Source: Bryobacterales bacterium (GTDB taxonomy: Bacteria; Acidobacteriota; Terriglobia; Bryobacterales; Bryobacteraceae). Taken from it: a stretch of 64,000 nt of DNA. The stretch is from assembly GCA_020846745.1 (NCBI GenBank), contig JADLDI010000002.1:1-64000 (forward strand), given 5' to 3'. The notes beneath the pieces are model-generated. The model was not told the DNA's origin. It did not search any database and worked only from the letters and a program-made list of their open reading frames with translations. The position numbers and the translations under genes are program-made. Within the stretch, counting starts at the first letter, position 1, and each line of letters opens with the position of its first letter. This document shows, in pieces, positions 53,976-63,283 of the stretch.

Positions 53976-56809
53976 TTCTTGTATTTCTTCCCGCTACCGC
54001 ACGGGCACGGATCGTTCCGGCCCACGTCTTTGTACTTATTGACGGCCTGCTTGGTTGGATTGGCTGTCGTCGGCCCCACAAACTGGATGGCATCCAGTTC
54101 CTTCTGCTTCTTGCGCTCGATGTTGCGCGTGAAGTCTTCAAATACGGATTGTGTGGCTCGCTGCTGTTCGGCCGTGACAGTTACAGGCTCCGGCGTACCG
54201 TCTCCATCGGGACTCTCGTCGTCGTAACCGGTCTCGTCTTCCTCATACGGATAGCCCGAGGGCGATTCCGCCGCTTGTAGGAAGTAAAGATAGCGAACGG
54301 TATCGTCTTCGATCCGGTCGCGCATCTCCTCAAATAACGAGAAGCTCTCGCGCTTGTACTCGACCAACGGATCTTTTTGACCGTACCCGCGAAGGCCGAT
54401 GCCTTCCTTCAGGTGGTCCATCGCGAGCAGGTGATCTTTCCAGTGGTTGTCGATGACGTTCAGCATGATGATGCGTTCGGTTTCGCGCATCATCTCCGGA
54501 CCCACCATCGCCTCCTTCTCGTCGTACCGGCGCTCGAGTCGATCGAAGATCAACTCGTCGATTTCCGCACGGGTCAACCCTTGCATCGAGGACACCGGTA
54601 CTTCAACACCAAACTGCGTCAGCACATCCGACTGCAAGCCGCTCAGGTCCCATTGATCCGGGCGCACGTTCTCCGCAACCCGGCTGTCGAGATACGTGCC
54701 CACAATACCTTTGACGTAATCGAGGATCGTTTGTTTCTGATCGCCGCCTTCAAGCAGTGACCGGCGCAGCGAATAGATCGCCTTGCGCTGCTTGTTCATC
54801 ACGTCGTCGTACTCGAGCAGGTGTTTACGGGCGGCGAAGTTCTGCGCTTCCACCGCCTTCTGCGCCGCCGCGATACGCTTCGTGATCAGCTTCGATTCGA
54901 TGGGCACGTCTTCTTCCATGCCCAACCGCAGCATGAGGTTCTGGATGCGCTCGCCGCCGAAAATGCGCATCAGATCGTCTTGCAAAGAGAGATAGAACCG
55001 CGATGCGCCGGGGTCGCCCTGGCGTCCGGCTCGGCCGCGCAACTGGTTGTCGATACGCCGCGATTCGTGCCGCTCGGTACCGATGATGAACAGCCCGCCA
55101 ACCGACACAACCTGCTCGTGTTCTTTATCGGTTTGCGCCTTGTACTTCTGGTACGTCTGGTCCCATTCCGTGCGTTCCGGGGTTCCGATCGCCGAAATCT
55201 GCATGGAATCGGGATCTTTGCCCGCCTTGCGCAACGCTTCCTTGGCCAAATACTCGGCGTTACCGCCCAACAGAATGTCGGTACCGCGGCCCGCCATGTT
55301 GGTGGATACCGTAACGGCCTTGTACCGGCCCGCCTGTGCCACGATGAACGCTTCGCGCTCGTGGTTTTTGGCGTTCAGCACTTCGTGCGGCACGCCCATG
55401 CGCTTCAAAATGCCCGACAGGCGTTCGCTCTTCTCAATCGAGATCGTGCCGACCAGCACCGGCTGGCCTTTTTCATTCAGCGTTTTAATCTCTTTCGCCG
55501 CGTTCCGGAACTTTTCTTCCTCGGTGCGGTACACCATGTCCATGTTGTCGATGCGGACCATGGACCGGTTGGTCGGGACTGTGATGACGTCGATGTTGTA
55601 AGTCTTCGCGAATTCCGGCGCTTCCGTTTCAGCTGTACCGGTCATACCGGCCAGCTTCTTGTACATACGGAAGTAGTTCTGGAAGGTGACGGTGGCGAGC
55701 GTCTGGTTTTCGCGCTCGATCTTCACGTTTTCCTTGGCTTCCACCGCCTGGTGCAACCCGTCTGACCAGCGCCGCCCCGGCATCAACCGGCCCGTAAACT
55801 CGTCGACGATGATCACCTCACCGTCTTTCACCACGTAGTCTTTGTCGCGGTGGAACAGCACATGCGCGCGCAAGCCTTGCTCGACGTGATGGCGGATCAC
55901 CATCGACTCGTAGTCGCCGCGCTCGTACACGCCCGGCATGGCGAGCAGTTCTTCCACCTTATGCGTACCTTCGTCGGTCAAGGTGACGGTACGCTGCTTC
56001 TCATCCACCCAGTAGTGGCCCGTGTAATACTTCTCGCCCGGCTCTTTGCCTTCGATCACCTCGCCGCGGACCAGTCGTGGAATGATGCGGTTGATCTTGT
56101 AGTACTTGTCGGTGGACTCTTCGGACGGACCGGAAATGATGAGCGGCGTTCGCGCTTCGTCAATCAGGATCGAGTCGACTTCGTCGACAATCGCGTAGTT
56201 GAACTCCCGCTGCACGCAGTCCGACAAGCGGAACTTCATGTTGTCGCGCAGATAGTCGAACCCGAACTCGTTGTTCGTACCGTAGGTGATGTCGGCGTGA
56301 TAGGCGTCGCGCCGTTCGTCGTCGTCCAACCCGTGCACGATTACGCCCACCGTCATGCCGAGGAACTTGTAAATCTTCCCCATCCACTCGGAGTCGCGTT
56401 TGGCCAGGTAATCGTTGACGGTAACGACGTGAACGCCTTTGCCTTCGAGGGCGTTGAGGTAGACCGGCAGGGTCGCGACCAGCGTCTTACCTTCACCGGT
56501 ACGCATTTCGGCGATTTTGCCGCGATGCAGCACGATGCCGCCGATCAACTGGACGTCGAAATGCCGCATGTTGAGCACGCGCCGCCCGGCTTCGCGGCAA
56601 ACGGCAAACGCCTCACTCAAAAGGTCGTCCAGCGTGGCGCCCTGCGCGATGCGCTCGCGAAACTCGACAGTTTTGGCGGCTAACTCCTCGTCCGACAGGG
56701 CTTGAATCTGCGGTTCGAGGTCGTTGATCGCCGACACGATCGGGCTTATCGCCTTGACTTCGCGCTCGTTTTTGGTGCCAAAGATTTTGGCAAGAAGGGT
56801 ATCCAGCAT
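53954..56809 (-). CDS. secA: Preprotein translocase ATPase SecA
   Basis: This 951-residue motor drives protein export through SecYEG. Walker A MRTGEGKT is near residue 102, the DEAD-type box is [13 protein letters not shown], and [13 protein letters not shown] is present. A helical scaffold follows. The C-terminal zinc motif (Cys935, Cys937, Cys946 and His947) binds SecB and phospholipids in homologues. Length is normal. The gene is divergent from hicA with 119 bases between the two starts. Confidence 0.98.
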   Translation of the reverse strand: MLDTLLAKIFGTKNEREVKAISPIVSAINDLEPQIQALSDEELAAKTVEFRERIAQGATLDDLLSEAFAVCREAGRRVLNMRHFDVQLIGGIVLHRGKIAEMRTGEGKTLVATLPVYLNALEGKGVHVVTVNDYLAKRDSEWMGKIYKFLGMTVGVIVHGLDDDERRDAYHADITYGTNNEFGFDYLRDNMKFRLSDCVQREFNYAIVDEVDSILIDEARTPLIISGPSEESTDKYYKINRIIPRLVRGEVIEGKEPGEKYYTGHYWVDEKQRTVTLTDEGTHKVEELLAMPGVYERGDYESMVIRHHVEQGLRAHVLFHRDKDYVVKDGEVIIVDEFTGRLMPGRRWSDGLHQAVEAKENVKIERENQTLATVTFQNYFRMYKKLAGMTGTAETEAPEFAKTYNIDVITVPTNRSMVRIDNMDMVYRTEEEKFRNAAKEIKTLNEKGQPVLVGTISIEKSERLSGILKRMGVPHEVLNAKNHEREAFIVAQAGRYKAVTVSTNMAGRGTDILLGGNAEYLAKEALRKAGKDPDSMQISAIGTPERTEWDQTYQKYKAQTDKEHEQVVSVGGLFIIGTERHESRRIDNQLRGRAGRQGDPGASRFYLSLQDDLMRIFGGERIQNLMLRLGMEEDVPIESKLITKRIAAAQKAVEAQNFAARKHLLEYDDVMNKQRKAIYSLRRSLLEGGDQKQTILDYVKGIVGTYLDSRVAENVRPDQWDLSGLQSDVLTQFGVEVPVSSMQGLTRAEIDELIFDRLERRYDEKEAMVGPEMMRETERIIMLNVIDNHWKDHLLAMDHLKEGIGLRGYGQKDPLVEYKRESFSLFEEMRDRIEDDTVRYLYFLQAAESPSGYPYEEDETGYDDESPDGDGTPEPVTVTAEQQRATQSVFEDFTRNIERKKQKELDAIQFVGPTTANPTKQAVNKYKDVGRNDPCPCGSGKKYKKCHGASA

Positions 56810-56901
56810 ATAAGGAAGGCGCTATGTTCAGTGTACCGCGCCCGCAATGGCGGGACTGCGGAGTTGTGGCCACACCGGCTGCGCTACATCCGGTTGCGGC
56901 G

Positions 56902-56919
56902 GTAATCAAAAATGATTAC
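56902..56919. promoter_or_regulatory. Palindrome upstream of hicA, candidate HicB operator
   Basis: GTAATCA (56902-56908) and TGATTAC (56913-56919) are perfect inverted arms around AAAA, nine bases before the hicA GTG. HicB antitoxins with a C-terminal DNA-binding domain repress their own operons at such palindromes. The site is AT-rich in otherwise GC-rich DNA. It also lies between secA and hicA and could affect secA. Confidence 0.6.
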
Positions 56920-56928
56920 GATCACAGT

Positions 56929-57108
56929 GTGAAAGCCAGCGAGCTTAAGCGGTGGCTTCGTCAACAAGGGTGCAAGTTCGTTGAGGAATCCCGGCACACG
57001 CGGATCACACTCGGATCCAGGATCTCCCGAATGCCTCGGCACCCTGCTAAAGACATTAAGAAAGGCACGCTGGAGAGCATTCTGAAGGACCTAAACCTGA
57101 AGATGTGA
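56929..57108 (+). CDS. hicA: HicA-family mRNA interferase toxin
   Basis: The frame extends to 56824, but the GTG at 56929 gives the canonical 59-residue HicA. The N-terminus MKASELKRWLRQQGC and SRHTRITL (His23, the likely catalytic residue) fit the double-stranded-RNA-binding-like fold. MPRHPAKDIKKGTL and ILKDLNL complete it. HicA toxins cleave mRNA when free of HicB. The gene is six bases before hicB. No strong ribosome binding site precedes the GTG, so translation may be weak or leaderless. Confidence 0.9.
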   Translation: MKASELKRWLRQQGCKFVEESRHTRITLGSRISRMPRHPAKDIKKGTLESILKDLNLKM

Positions 57109-57114
57109 GGGCCA

Positions 57115-57549
57115 ATGGAAAACTATCTCGCATTGTTTAAACCGGATCTGGACGCGGGTGGTTTCGTGGTCACCTTCCCCGATTTCGGCTACGGCGTCAC
57201 TCAAGGCGAAAGCGTCGAGGAAGCGATGGAGCTGGCGCAAGACCTTCTAGCGCTTACCATTGCGGACTTCATCCGGGCGGGCAAACCGTTACCCGCTCCT
57301 GGGCGGTATCGCGGCGGAAACTACCGTCCGGTTCCGTTGCCGGCTCTGCAATCCGCTAAGGTCGATCTCTATTCCGCATTCCAAACCTCCGGCCTGAAAA
57401 AAGCAGAGTTCGCACGGCGTATCGGCATCCCTAAAACGCACATCGAGCGCCTCTTTTCACTACGGCACCACTCCCGGTTCGATCAAATTGAGGCGGCGTT
57501 TCGAGCACTTGGCAAACGCCTCATCATCCAGGTTCGCGATGCCGCTTAG
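57115..57549 (+). CDS. hicB: HicB-family antitoxin with DNA-binding domain
   Basis: This 144-residue protein has the HicB partial-RNase-H-like fold at about residues 1-70 (YLALFKPDLDAGGFVVTFPDF, GESVEEAMELAQDLL). A C-terminal helix-turn-helix follows (about 90-140; KKAEFARRIGIPKTHIERLF). The antitoxin binds HicA and its operator. The DNA-binding domain makes autoregulation at the palindrome at 56902-56919 likely. This is a complete type II toxin-antitoxin pair. Confidence 0.92.
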   Translation: MENYLALFKPDLDAGGFVVTFPDFGYGVTQGESVEEAMELAQDLLALTIADFIRAGKPLPAPGRYRGGNYRPVPLPALQSAKVDLYSAFQTSGLKKAEFARRIGIPKTHIERLFSLRHHSRFDQIEAAFRALGKRLIIQVRDAA

Positions 57550-57590
57550 TACGGGAGCCAAGACCGGTTTTCGATACCCCCAATGCTACA

Positions 57591-58697
57591 ATGCTCACTT
57601 TGCCTGTGCAGGTTGACAAAGCAATTGAAACCCCCGATCTCGCGCTCGATCGCGCGGGCCGGTGGCTGCTCCAATCGGGTATCCGCGAGGCCTCCGGCGG
57701 CGTCGCCCGGTACTATCTGGTGAACGAGCGGCGCAACCTGCCGGTTTCGACCGAGATCACCGGCTACGCCGCCAGCGCCTTCGCCTATCTCGCTCAAATC
57801 ACCGGAGATCGGGCATATCGCGACGCGGCCGTCCAAACCTGCCGGTTCCTGATCGATCGCGCCTGGAACCCAAACCTCGCCACCTTCCCCTTCGAGTGCC
57901 ACGCCGGCGCGCCCAGCTACTTCTTCGATTGCGGCATCATCATCCGCGGCCTGCTCGCTACCTACCGCCTCACCGGCGTTGAACAGTTCGCCGCTATCGC
58001 CACCCGCGCCGGCCGCTCCATGGCTCGGGACTTCCTCACCCCCACCGCCATCCACCCCATCATCGACCTGCCCTCGCGCAAACCCTGGCCCTACGAAAAA
58101 CGCTGGTCGCGCGAGCCCGGCTGTTTCCAGCTCAAATCCGCCCTCGCCTGGCACGACCTCGCCACGCTAACGGGCGACGCCGATTTTCTGCACTACTGGG
58201 AATCCGCTCTCACCCAGGCCCTCGCGACATGGGATAACTTTCTGCCCGGTACCCCCGAGCGGCCCCGCATCATGGACCGTCTCCATGCGCACTCCTACTT
58301 CCTCGAAGCGCTGCTGGCGGTCACGAATCGCGACGATTGCGCCGCCGCCCTCTCTCGCGGTATCGCCAAGACCGCGTTTTACCTCCGCAACATCGCCCCG
58401 GAAGTCGCTCGCAGCGATGTCTACGCCCAACTCCTGCGTGTCCGCCTGATCGCCCACGCCCTTGGTGCGGAACCGCTCGATACACAGGCCGCCCTCGAAG
58501 AAGCCGCCATTCTCGAAACCTTCCAGTACTCCTCATCCGACGCCGTCCTCGACGGCGCGTACTTCTTCGGCAAGCGCGGCAACCAGTGGCTCCCCTACGC
58601 CAATCCCGTCTCCACCAGCTTTTGTCTCCAGGCGCTTGAAATGTGGCGGCAGCACGAATCGGGCCAACTCCAACCCGCCCTCCATACACTCATTTGA
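57591..58697 (+). CDS. Six-hairpin-like protein of unknown function
   Basis: This 368-residue protein has repeated helical hairpins of the (alpha/alpha)6 glycosidase-like type: EITGYAASAFAYLAQIT, FDCGIIIRGLLATYRLTG and KSALAWHDLATLTG. It has no signal peptide, so it is probably cytoplasmic. The fold occurs in glycan-processing enzymes, but no family could be assigned and catalytic residues are not evident. The end overlaps the TTG start of the GT2-GT4 fusion (TTGA), which links it to glycan synthesis. The annotation is by fold pattern only. Confidence 0.7.
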   Translation: MLTLPVQVDKAIETPDLALDRAGRWLLQSGIREASGGVARYYLVNERRNLPVSTEITGYAASAFAYLAQITGDRAYRDAAVQTCRFLIDRAWNPNLATFPFECHAGAPSYFFDCGIIIRGLLATYRLTGVEQFAAIATRAGRSMARDFLTPTAIHPIIDLPSRKPWPYEKRWSREPGCFQLKSALAWHDLATLTGDADFLHYWESALTQALATWDNFLPGTPERPRIMDRLHAHSYFLEALLAVTNRDDCAAALSRGIAKTAFYLRNIAPEVARSDVYAQLLRVRLIAHALGAEPLDTQAALEEAAILETFQYSSSDAVLDGAYFFGKRGNQWLPYANPVSTSFCLQALEMWRQHESGQLQPALHTLI

Positions 58698-61411
58698 CCC
58701 CGCAGCTCGTCAAGGTGGCCGTCGCCTCGGGCTCCGAGGACCTCATCCCGACCCTCGTCGAGAAGATGCAGGCCATCGCCCCCGAAATGCCGCTTTATGT
58801 CGTCTCGGAGTTCAAGGTCGACGGCGCGCATTGGATCCCCTACCACCTCGGCCGCACCCTCCAGCAGAACCTGGCCCTTGTCCGCTCCGCCCTCAAAGGC
58901 AAGCGCATCGCCTACTCCGCCGTCATCCTCCAGCCCCGCATGCCCTACTGGCAAATGCGCCTGCTCGGGTTCCGGCTCGGCGGCCTCAAGACCATTTTCT
59001 TCAACGAACAACTCGATCACTGGATGCTACGTCCGGCCTCGGCGGGCACCATCGCGCGGCACTTCCTCTGGCGCGGCGGCAACCTCGTGCGCTGGGAACT
59101 GCAACCCGGCGGCGCCACTTACACCTTCTTCTGGCGGCTCGCCCATCCCCAAGCCTTCCTTCGCCCCCTGCGAGTCCTGCGCGCCCGCTTCCTCGGCTGG
59201 CTTCTCGCCTGGGAAAAGCGGACCGCGTCTCCACGTCCGCTACCCGCTGTCACCAAGCCTCTCGAGCCCGGCGTTTCCGTCGTCATCCCCTCCCGCAACG
59301 GGCGCGATCTGCTGGCTCGCCTGCTTCCCGGCCTCGTCGAACAACTCGCCGGCTACCCGCACGAAGTGATCGTTGTCGATAACGGTTCCGACGACCGCAC
59401 CGCCACCTGGCTCGCCGCCGAGTTCCCCACCGTTCGCCTCATCGAACATCCCGCCCCGCTGTCGTTCTCCGCCGCCGTCAACCGCGGCATCCACGCCGCT
59501 CAATTCGACCGCCTGCTCATGATCAACAACGACATGGTCATCGAGCCGAACTTCTTTCCTCCTCTGCTCGATGCCTTCCAGCAGGTCCCCGACCTCTTCT
59601 GCGCCACGGCTCAAATCCTATTCCCGCCCGGCGTCCGCCGCGAAGAGACCGGCAAAGCAGTGATGCCGGTTGAGCGCGCGAAAGCCGACTTCCCGCTTAC
59701 CTGCGACCTGCCGCTTGAAGGCGAGAACCTTACCCCGGTCCTCTACGGCAGCGGCGGCTGTTCGATGTTCGACACGCGCAAGCTGCTGCAACTCGGCGGC
59801 CTCGACGAAATCTACTCGCCCGCTTATGTCGAAGACCTCGACCTCGGTGTTCGCGGCTGGCGACAGAACTGGCCTACCGTCTTCGTCGCCGGCGCCCGCC
59901 TCGAACACCGCCACCGCGCCACTACTTCGCGCTACTTCACGCCCGCCGAACTCGACCGTGTCCTGGAAGTGAACTATTTGCGGTTCCTCGTCCGGGCCTT
60001 CGGCGATCCGAACGTCTTTTTCAACCTCTGGACCCGCGCCATTGACCGACTCAATCTTCGGGCGGCGCAGCAGGAACCCGACCCTGCCGCGACGGCCGCG
60101 CTCCACATCGGCAGCGCTGCCCTGCCTTGGCGGTCGCCCATACCCGCCGCCGTCGTACCCGAATCGCGGGTGCTCGCGATCGGCGCCGGAGATATCGCCA
60201 ACTTTCCGGGCCGGCCCGCCACCGGCCGCCCCGTAATCCTGATCGCCAGCCCGTACCTGCCGTTTCCACTCGCCCATGGCGGCGCCGTCCGTATGTACAA
60301 TCTCATGCGCGAGGCGGCCAAAGACTTCGATCTCGTGCTGCTGTCGTTCGCCGGCCAGCTCGCGCCCCCGCCACAGGAACTCCTCGAGCTGTGTGCGGAA
60401 ATCGTGCTCGTCCGCCGCCACGCGTCGCATTTGCGCCCGTTAACTGACAGGCCGTCGGTAGTCGACGAGTTCGACACCGAATCGTTCCGCGGAGCGCTCC
60501 AGCTCGCTATCCGGCGCTGGCATACCCGCATCGTTCAACTCGAATTCACCCAACTCGCCCTCTACGCGAAGGACTGCCACCCGGCGCGGACCATCATGGT
60601 GGAGCACGACGTGACGCTCGACCTCTACCGCCAGCTCCTCGAAAAGAATGGCGACGATTGGGAGACTGCCCAGCAACACCAGCGCTGGCGGCGTTTTGAA
60701 CTCGATGCCTGGAAGCAGGTCGACGTCGTCGTCACGATGTCTGAAAAGGACCGCCGCGCCGTCTGTCAGGAAGGTGCGGTCGACAACGTGGTTACGCTCG
60801 CGAATGGCGTCGACCTCGACCGGTTCCGCCCTTCGATCGAGGCGCCCGAGCCCGCCCGGCTCCTGTTCATCGGATCGTTCGCCCATCTGCCCAACGTCCT
60901 GGCCGTCGACTTCTTCCTGCGCCAATGCTGGCCGCTCATTCGCGGGCACGTCCCTGAAGCGGCGCTCCATATCATCGCCGGATCCCGCCACCAGTACTTC
61001 CTCGATCACTACCGCGACAAGGTCCAGCCCCCGCTCGACGCGTCCGGCATCGCAATCGAGGATTTCGTGTCGGACCCGCGCCCCGCCTACCGCCGCGCCG
61101 CAGTCGTCGTCGCCCCGCTGCTCGCCTCCGCCGGGACCAACATCAAGATTATGGAAGCGATGGCCATGGGCAAGGCGATCGTCTCAACCCCCGGCGGTAT
61201 CAACGGTTTAGACGACCTGCGCCCGGGGCACGACCTGCTGGTTGGCCGCACCGCCACCGAGTTCGCCCAGGCGGCCGTCCACTTACTCACCGATTCCGAT
61301 GCCCGCCAAGCGATCGAATCCCGTGCCCGCGCCACTGTCGCCCAGCGCTACTCCTGGACCTCAATTGGCACCCGCCAACGCGAACTCTACCTGAAATTGC
61401 TCCAATCGTAA
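58694..61411 (+). CDS. Two-domain glycosyltransferase (GT2-GT4 fusion)
   Basis: The frame opens at 58643, but a TTG at 58694 overlaps the previous stop (TTGA) and is taken as the start, giving 905 residues. Residues 1-190 form an unrecognised alpha/beta region. Residues about 194-480 are a GT2 domain (VSVVIPSRNG, VVDNGSDD, INNDM, YVEDLDLGVRGW). Residues about 540-905 are a GT4 domain (LPFPLAHGGAVRMYNL, VTLANGVDLDRF, ASAGTNIKIMEAMAMGKAIV). Two sugars may be added in sequence to a surface glycan. Substrates are unknown. It should work at the cytoplasmic side of the membrane. Confidence 0.85.
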   Translation: MTPQLVKVAVASGSEDLIPTLVEKMQAIAPEMPLYVVSEFKVDGAHWIPYHLGRTLQQNLALVRSALKGKRIAYSAVILQPRMPYWQMRLLGFRLGGLKTIFFNEQLDHWMLRPASAGTIARHFLWRGGNLVRWELQPGGATYTFFWRLAHPQAFLRPLRVLRARFLGWLLAWEKRTASPRPLPAVTKPLEPGVSVVIPSRNGRDLLARLLPGLVEQLAGYPHEVIVVDNGSDDRTATWLAAEFPTVRLIEHPAPLSFSAAVNRGIHAAQFDRLLMINNDMVIEPNFFPPLLDAFQQVPDLFCATAQILFPPGVRREETGKAVMPVERAKADFPLTCDLPLEGENLTPVLYGSGGCSMFDTRKLLQLGGLDEIYSPAYVEDLDLGVRGWRQNWPTVFVAGARLEHRHRATTSRYFTPAELDRVLEVNYLRFLVRAFGDPNVFFNLWTRAIDRLNLRAAQQEPDPAATAALHIGSAALPWRSPIPAAVVPESRVLAIGAGDIANFPGRPATGRPVILIASPYLPFPLAHGGAVRMYNLMREAAKDFDLVLLSFAGQLAPPPQELLELCAEIVLVRRHASHLRPLTDRPSVVDEFDTESFRGALQLAIRRWHTRIVQLEFTQLALYAKDCHPARTIMVEHDVTLDLYRQLLEKNGDDWETAQQHQRWRRFELDAWKQVDVVVTMSEKDRRAVCQEGAVDNVVTLANGVDLDRFRPSIEAPEPARLLFIGSFAHLPNVLAVDFFLRQCWPLIRGHVPEAALHIIAGSRHQYFLDHYRDKVQPPLDASGIAIEDFVSDPRPAYRRAAVVVAPLLASAGTNIKIMEAMAMGKAIVSTPGGINGLDDLRPGHDLLVGRTATEFAQAAVHLLTDSDARQAIESRARATVAQRYSWTSIGTRQRELYLKLLQS

Positions 61412-61436
61412 CTGCCGTTTAGCCTACACTGGACCA

Positions 61437-61940
61437 ATGACGAACGATCAAGCCACGTTCCTGCTCAACATCTACATGACGGACCTGGGATACGAGTGCG
61501 CCGTTACCCGCAAGGTGCTCGCCGCCCTGCCCGAAGGGAAACACGACTACCGCCCCGACCCCGTCACCCGCACGGCGGGCGAAATCGCCTGGCACCTCGC
61601 TCAATCCGAAGAGTGGTTCCTACGCTCCATCCTTAACGGCGAATTCCCCATGCCCGGCGACGAGAAACCGCCGGCGGCCGATCCGTCCACCGCCGCCCTC
61701 GTGAGTTACTACGAAGGCACCGTTCTCCCCTTACTGGACCAGGTGAAGAATGCCTCCCCGGAAACCCTAAATAAGCCAATCGACTTTTTCGGCATGTTCA
61801 AGAACGAAGCCGTCACCTATCTCGGCTTCATGCTCCGCCATTCGATCCACCACCGCGGCCAATTGTGCGCCATGCTTCGTACCGTAGGCGGCAAAGTCCC
61901 GAGCATTTATGGCGGCAGTGCCGACGAACCCATGATGTAA
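61437..61940 (+). CDS. DinB-family metal-binding protein
   Basis: This 167-residue four-helix-bundle protein fits the DinB/YfiT-like superfamily. Metal-binding histidines are His53 in IAWHLAQSE and the C-terminal cluster RHSIHHRGQL (135-139). Members include bacillithiol- and mycothiol-type thiol transferases and damage-induced proteins, and many are uncharacterised. It lies 25 bases after the glycosyltransferase stop and is followed by a perfect nine-pair hairpin. Its specific reaction cannot be told. Confidence 0.85.
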   Translation: MTNDQATFLLNIYMTDLGYECAVTRKVLAALPEGKHDYRPDPVTRTAGEIAWHLAQSEEWFLRSILNGEFPMPGDEKPPAADPSTAALVSYYEGTVLPLLDQVKNASPETLNKPIDFFGMFKNEAVTYLGFMLRHSIHHRGQLCAMLRTVGGKVPSIYGGSADEPMM

Positions 61941-61984
61941 GAGCTTATGCCTACGATACGGACTTTGCCGGCCCCTTAACCAAC

Positions 61985-62006
61985 AGCGGCGCCACGAGGC
62001 GCCGCT
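61985..62006 (+). terminator. Candidate terminator hairpin after the DinB gene
   Basis: AGCGGCGCC (61985-61993) pairs perfectly with GGCGCCGCT (61998-62006) around an ACGA tetraloop. A-runs rather than T-runs follow, so the efficiency as an intrinsic terminator is uncertain. Position after the stop and before an AT-richer promoter region supports the call. Confidence 0.5.
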
Positions 62007-62107
62007 CAAAAAGGACAAAGTATCGACTTTCCGTGCCAAGTCAAAATGTGAGGAACCGCTCCTTTTCACCCACTTGCCTGTACTAAATTCCGTCGAAACA
62101 TTCGATA

Positions 62108-62137
62108 TTGACGCTCATCAATGGTGAAGCGCATAAT
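62108..62137 (+). promoter_or_regulatory. Candidate promoter of the Cys-rich peptide gene
   Basis: TTGACG (62108-62113) and CATAAT (62132-62137) are 18 bases apart, 28 bases before the gene's ATG. The surrounding DNA is noticeably AT-richer than its neighbours. A consensus-like AAGGAG ribosome binding site lies at 62155-62160. Confidence 0.6.
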
Positions 62138-62165
62138 TCGCCTGTAAGGTCAGAAAGGAGCGCTA

Positions 62166-62438
62166 ATGCGAAAAGCTCTTATCGGATTATGGCTCTTGCT
62201 CGTTTCTGTAGTAGGAGTTCAAACTGAAGTTAAGGCGTGCAGTTGGCAATCTTCAGGGTTGCAATACGCGCCCTGGAGCATGTATTGCAGCTATGCAGAA
62301 GCTTGCGGTGGCTCGCGTTTATGCGAGAGTGGCTCTTGCAACAGTTGGTCGGGCTGCGTAGGATGGTGGCAAATGTGCATCTACGGCAGCTTGTGTGGCT
62401 TGTTTAGTAGTTGCCGGAACTCAAGCGGTTGCGCTTGA
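62166..62438 (+). CDS. Small Cys-rich secreted protein, unknown
   Basis: This 90-residue protein has a signal peptide (MRKALIGLWLLLVSVVGV, cleavage near residue 20-24). The mature part of about 66 residues has 10 Cys, five Trp and many Ser and Gly. The Cys are spaced at 3-9-residue intervals (for example EACGGSRLCESGSC). An even number of cysteines in an exported protein suggests disulfide knots, but metal binding or further modification are alternatives. I recognise no family. The strong ribosome binding site and signal peptide support it being real. A second exported unknown follows after 16 bases. Confidence 0.7.
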   Translation: MRKALIGLWLLLVSVVGVQTEVKACSWQSSGLQYAPWSMYCSYAEACGGSRLCESGSCNSWSGCVGWWQMCIYGSLCGLFSSCRNSSGCA

Positions 62439-62454
62439 GATTGAGGAAAACGTC

Positions 62455-63213
62455 ATGATGAACATCGCAGTTCGACGGACGGCCGTCATAGCGGCCTTTT
62501 TAGTCGGCGCAACTTACGCGACGTGGAAAGGCTCGCGTTTACTGGTAGCACAAAGCTTGGCTCCACAGGCGCTTAGCGTTACCTATGTCCAAACGGAAAC
62601 CCGCGAGCAGGATGGTGCGGTGGTTGCCAAGTCAGAACGGCGACTTGCCGTCCGCTCCGACGGTTCTAAGGTGGAGCCCCGCTCAGTCGCGGCTGAGGAT
62701 GGTCGATTCTACGAGCAAAAGATCATCTTAGATGCGAAGGCTGGCAAGAGAGTAGTCGTGGAATCAGTTACTCAGTCTGTCGTCACCACTACGCTTTCCG
62801 ACAGAGAGTTAGTCGCGTTGAGGAGCCCGGGTGGCAGGTGTCTGGAGCAAGGGTTAACACCTGGAGGGGCCATCTTGGGTTACCAGACCCTCCAGTCTGA
62901 GATTCGGTCACCCGGTTTGCATGTCACTTCCTGGTGGGCGCAGGATATCGGCTGCGTCCTGCTCCGTGAAACGATTTCCCGCCCTCAGCCCGATGGGACG
63001 TCGCGCCTGTTATTCACCCGCGAAGCCGCAAAGATTACGTTCGGCGAGCCGGACGCTATCCTGTTTGAGGCGCCGAACTGGCCCGAATCCACTCCGTCCC
63101 AAGTCTTTGAGCGGTATCGTCTGCGGTTCAACCTACCGGAAACCGACGATTTGATGAAGGTCAAAGCTTCGAAAGATCAAGCCTATTGGGCTCAACAACA
63201 GGGCCGCCCATGA
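62455..63213 (+). CDS. Exported or membrane-anchored protein of unknown function
   Basis: The frame opens at 62395 inside the previous gene, but the ATG at 62455 has GAGG eight bases upstream, giving 252 residues. The N-terminus (RRTAVIAAFLVGATYATW) is a signal anchor or signal peptide. The rest is beta-rich with Thr/Ser/Val runs (VVVESVTQSVVTTTL) and two Cys (CLEQG, GCVLL). I do not recognise a family. It is probably co-transcribed with the Cys-rich gene, which suggests a linked function. Confidence 0.65.
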   Translation: MMNIAVRRTAVIAAFLVGATYATWKGSRLLVAQSLAPQALSVTYVQTETREQDGAVVAKSERRLAVRSDGSKVEPRSVAAEDGRFYEQKIILDAKAGKRVVVESVTQSVVTTTLSDRELVALRSPGGRCLEQGLTPGGAILGYQTLQSEIRSPGLHVTSWWAQDIGCVLLRETISRPQPDGTSRLLFTREAAKITFGEPDAILFEAPNWPESTPSQVFERYRLRFNLPETDDLMKVKASKDQAYWAQQQGRP

Positions 63214-63283
63214 TGTTGTCATAAATACAGGCGCGGGCCGGTGCGCGGTCGTTTGGCGGCGGGTTTCCTCTACACTGAAGCAC

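Noticed and set aside
54821..55765. Plus-strand open frame of 314 residues opposite secA
   Set aside because: It is a shadow of secA, with no motif, ribosome binding site or signal.
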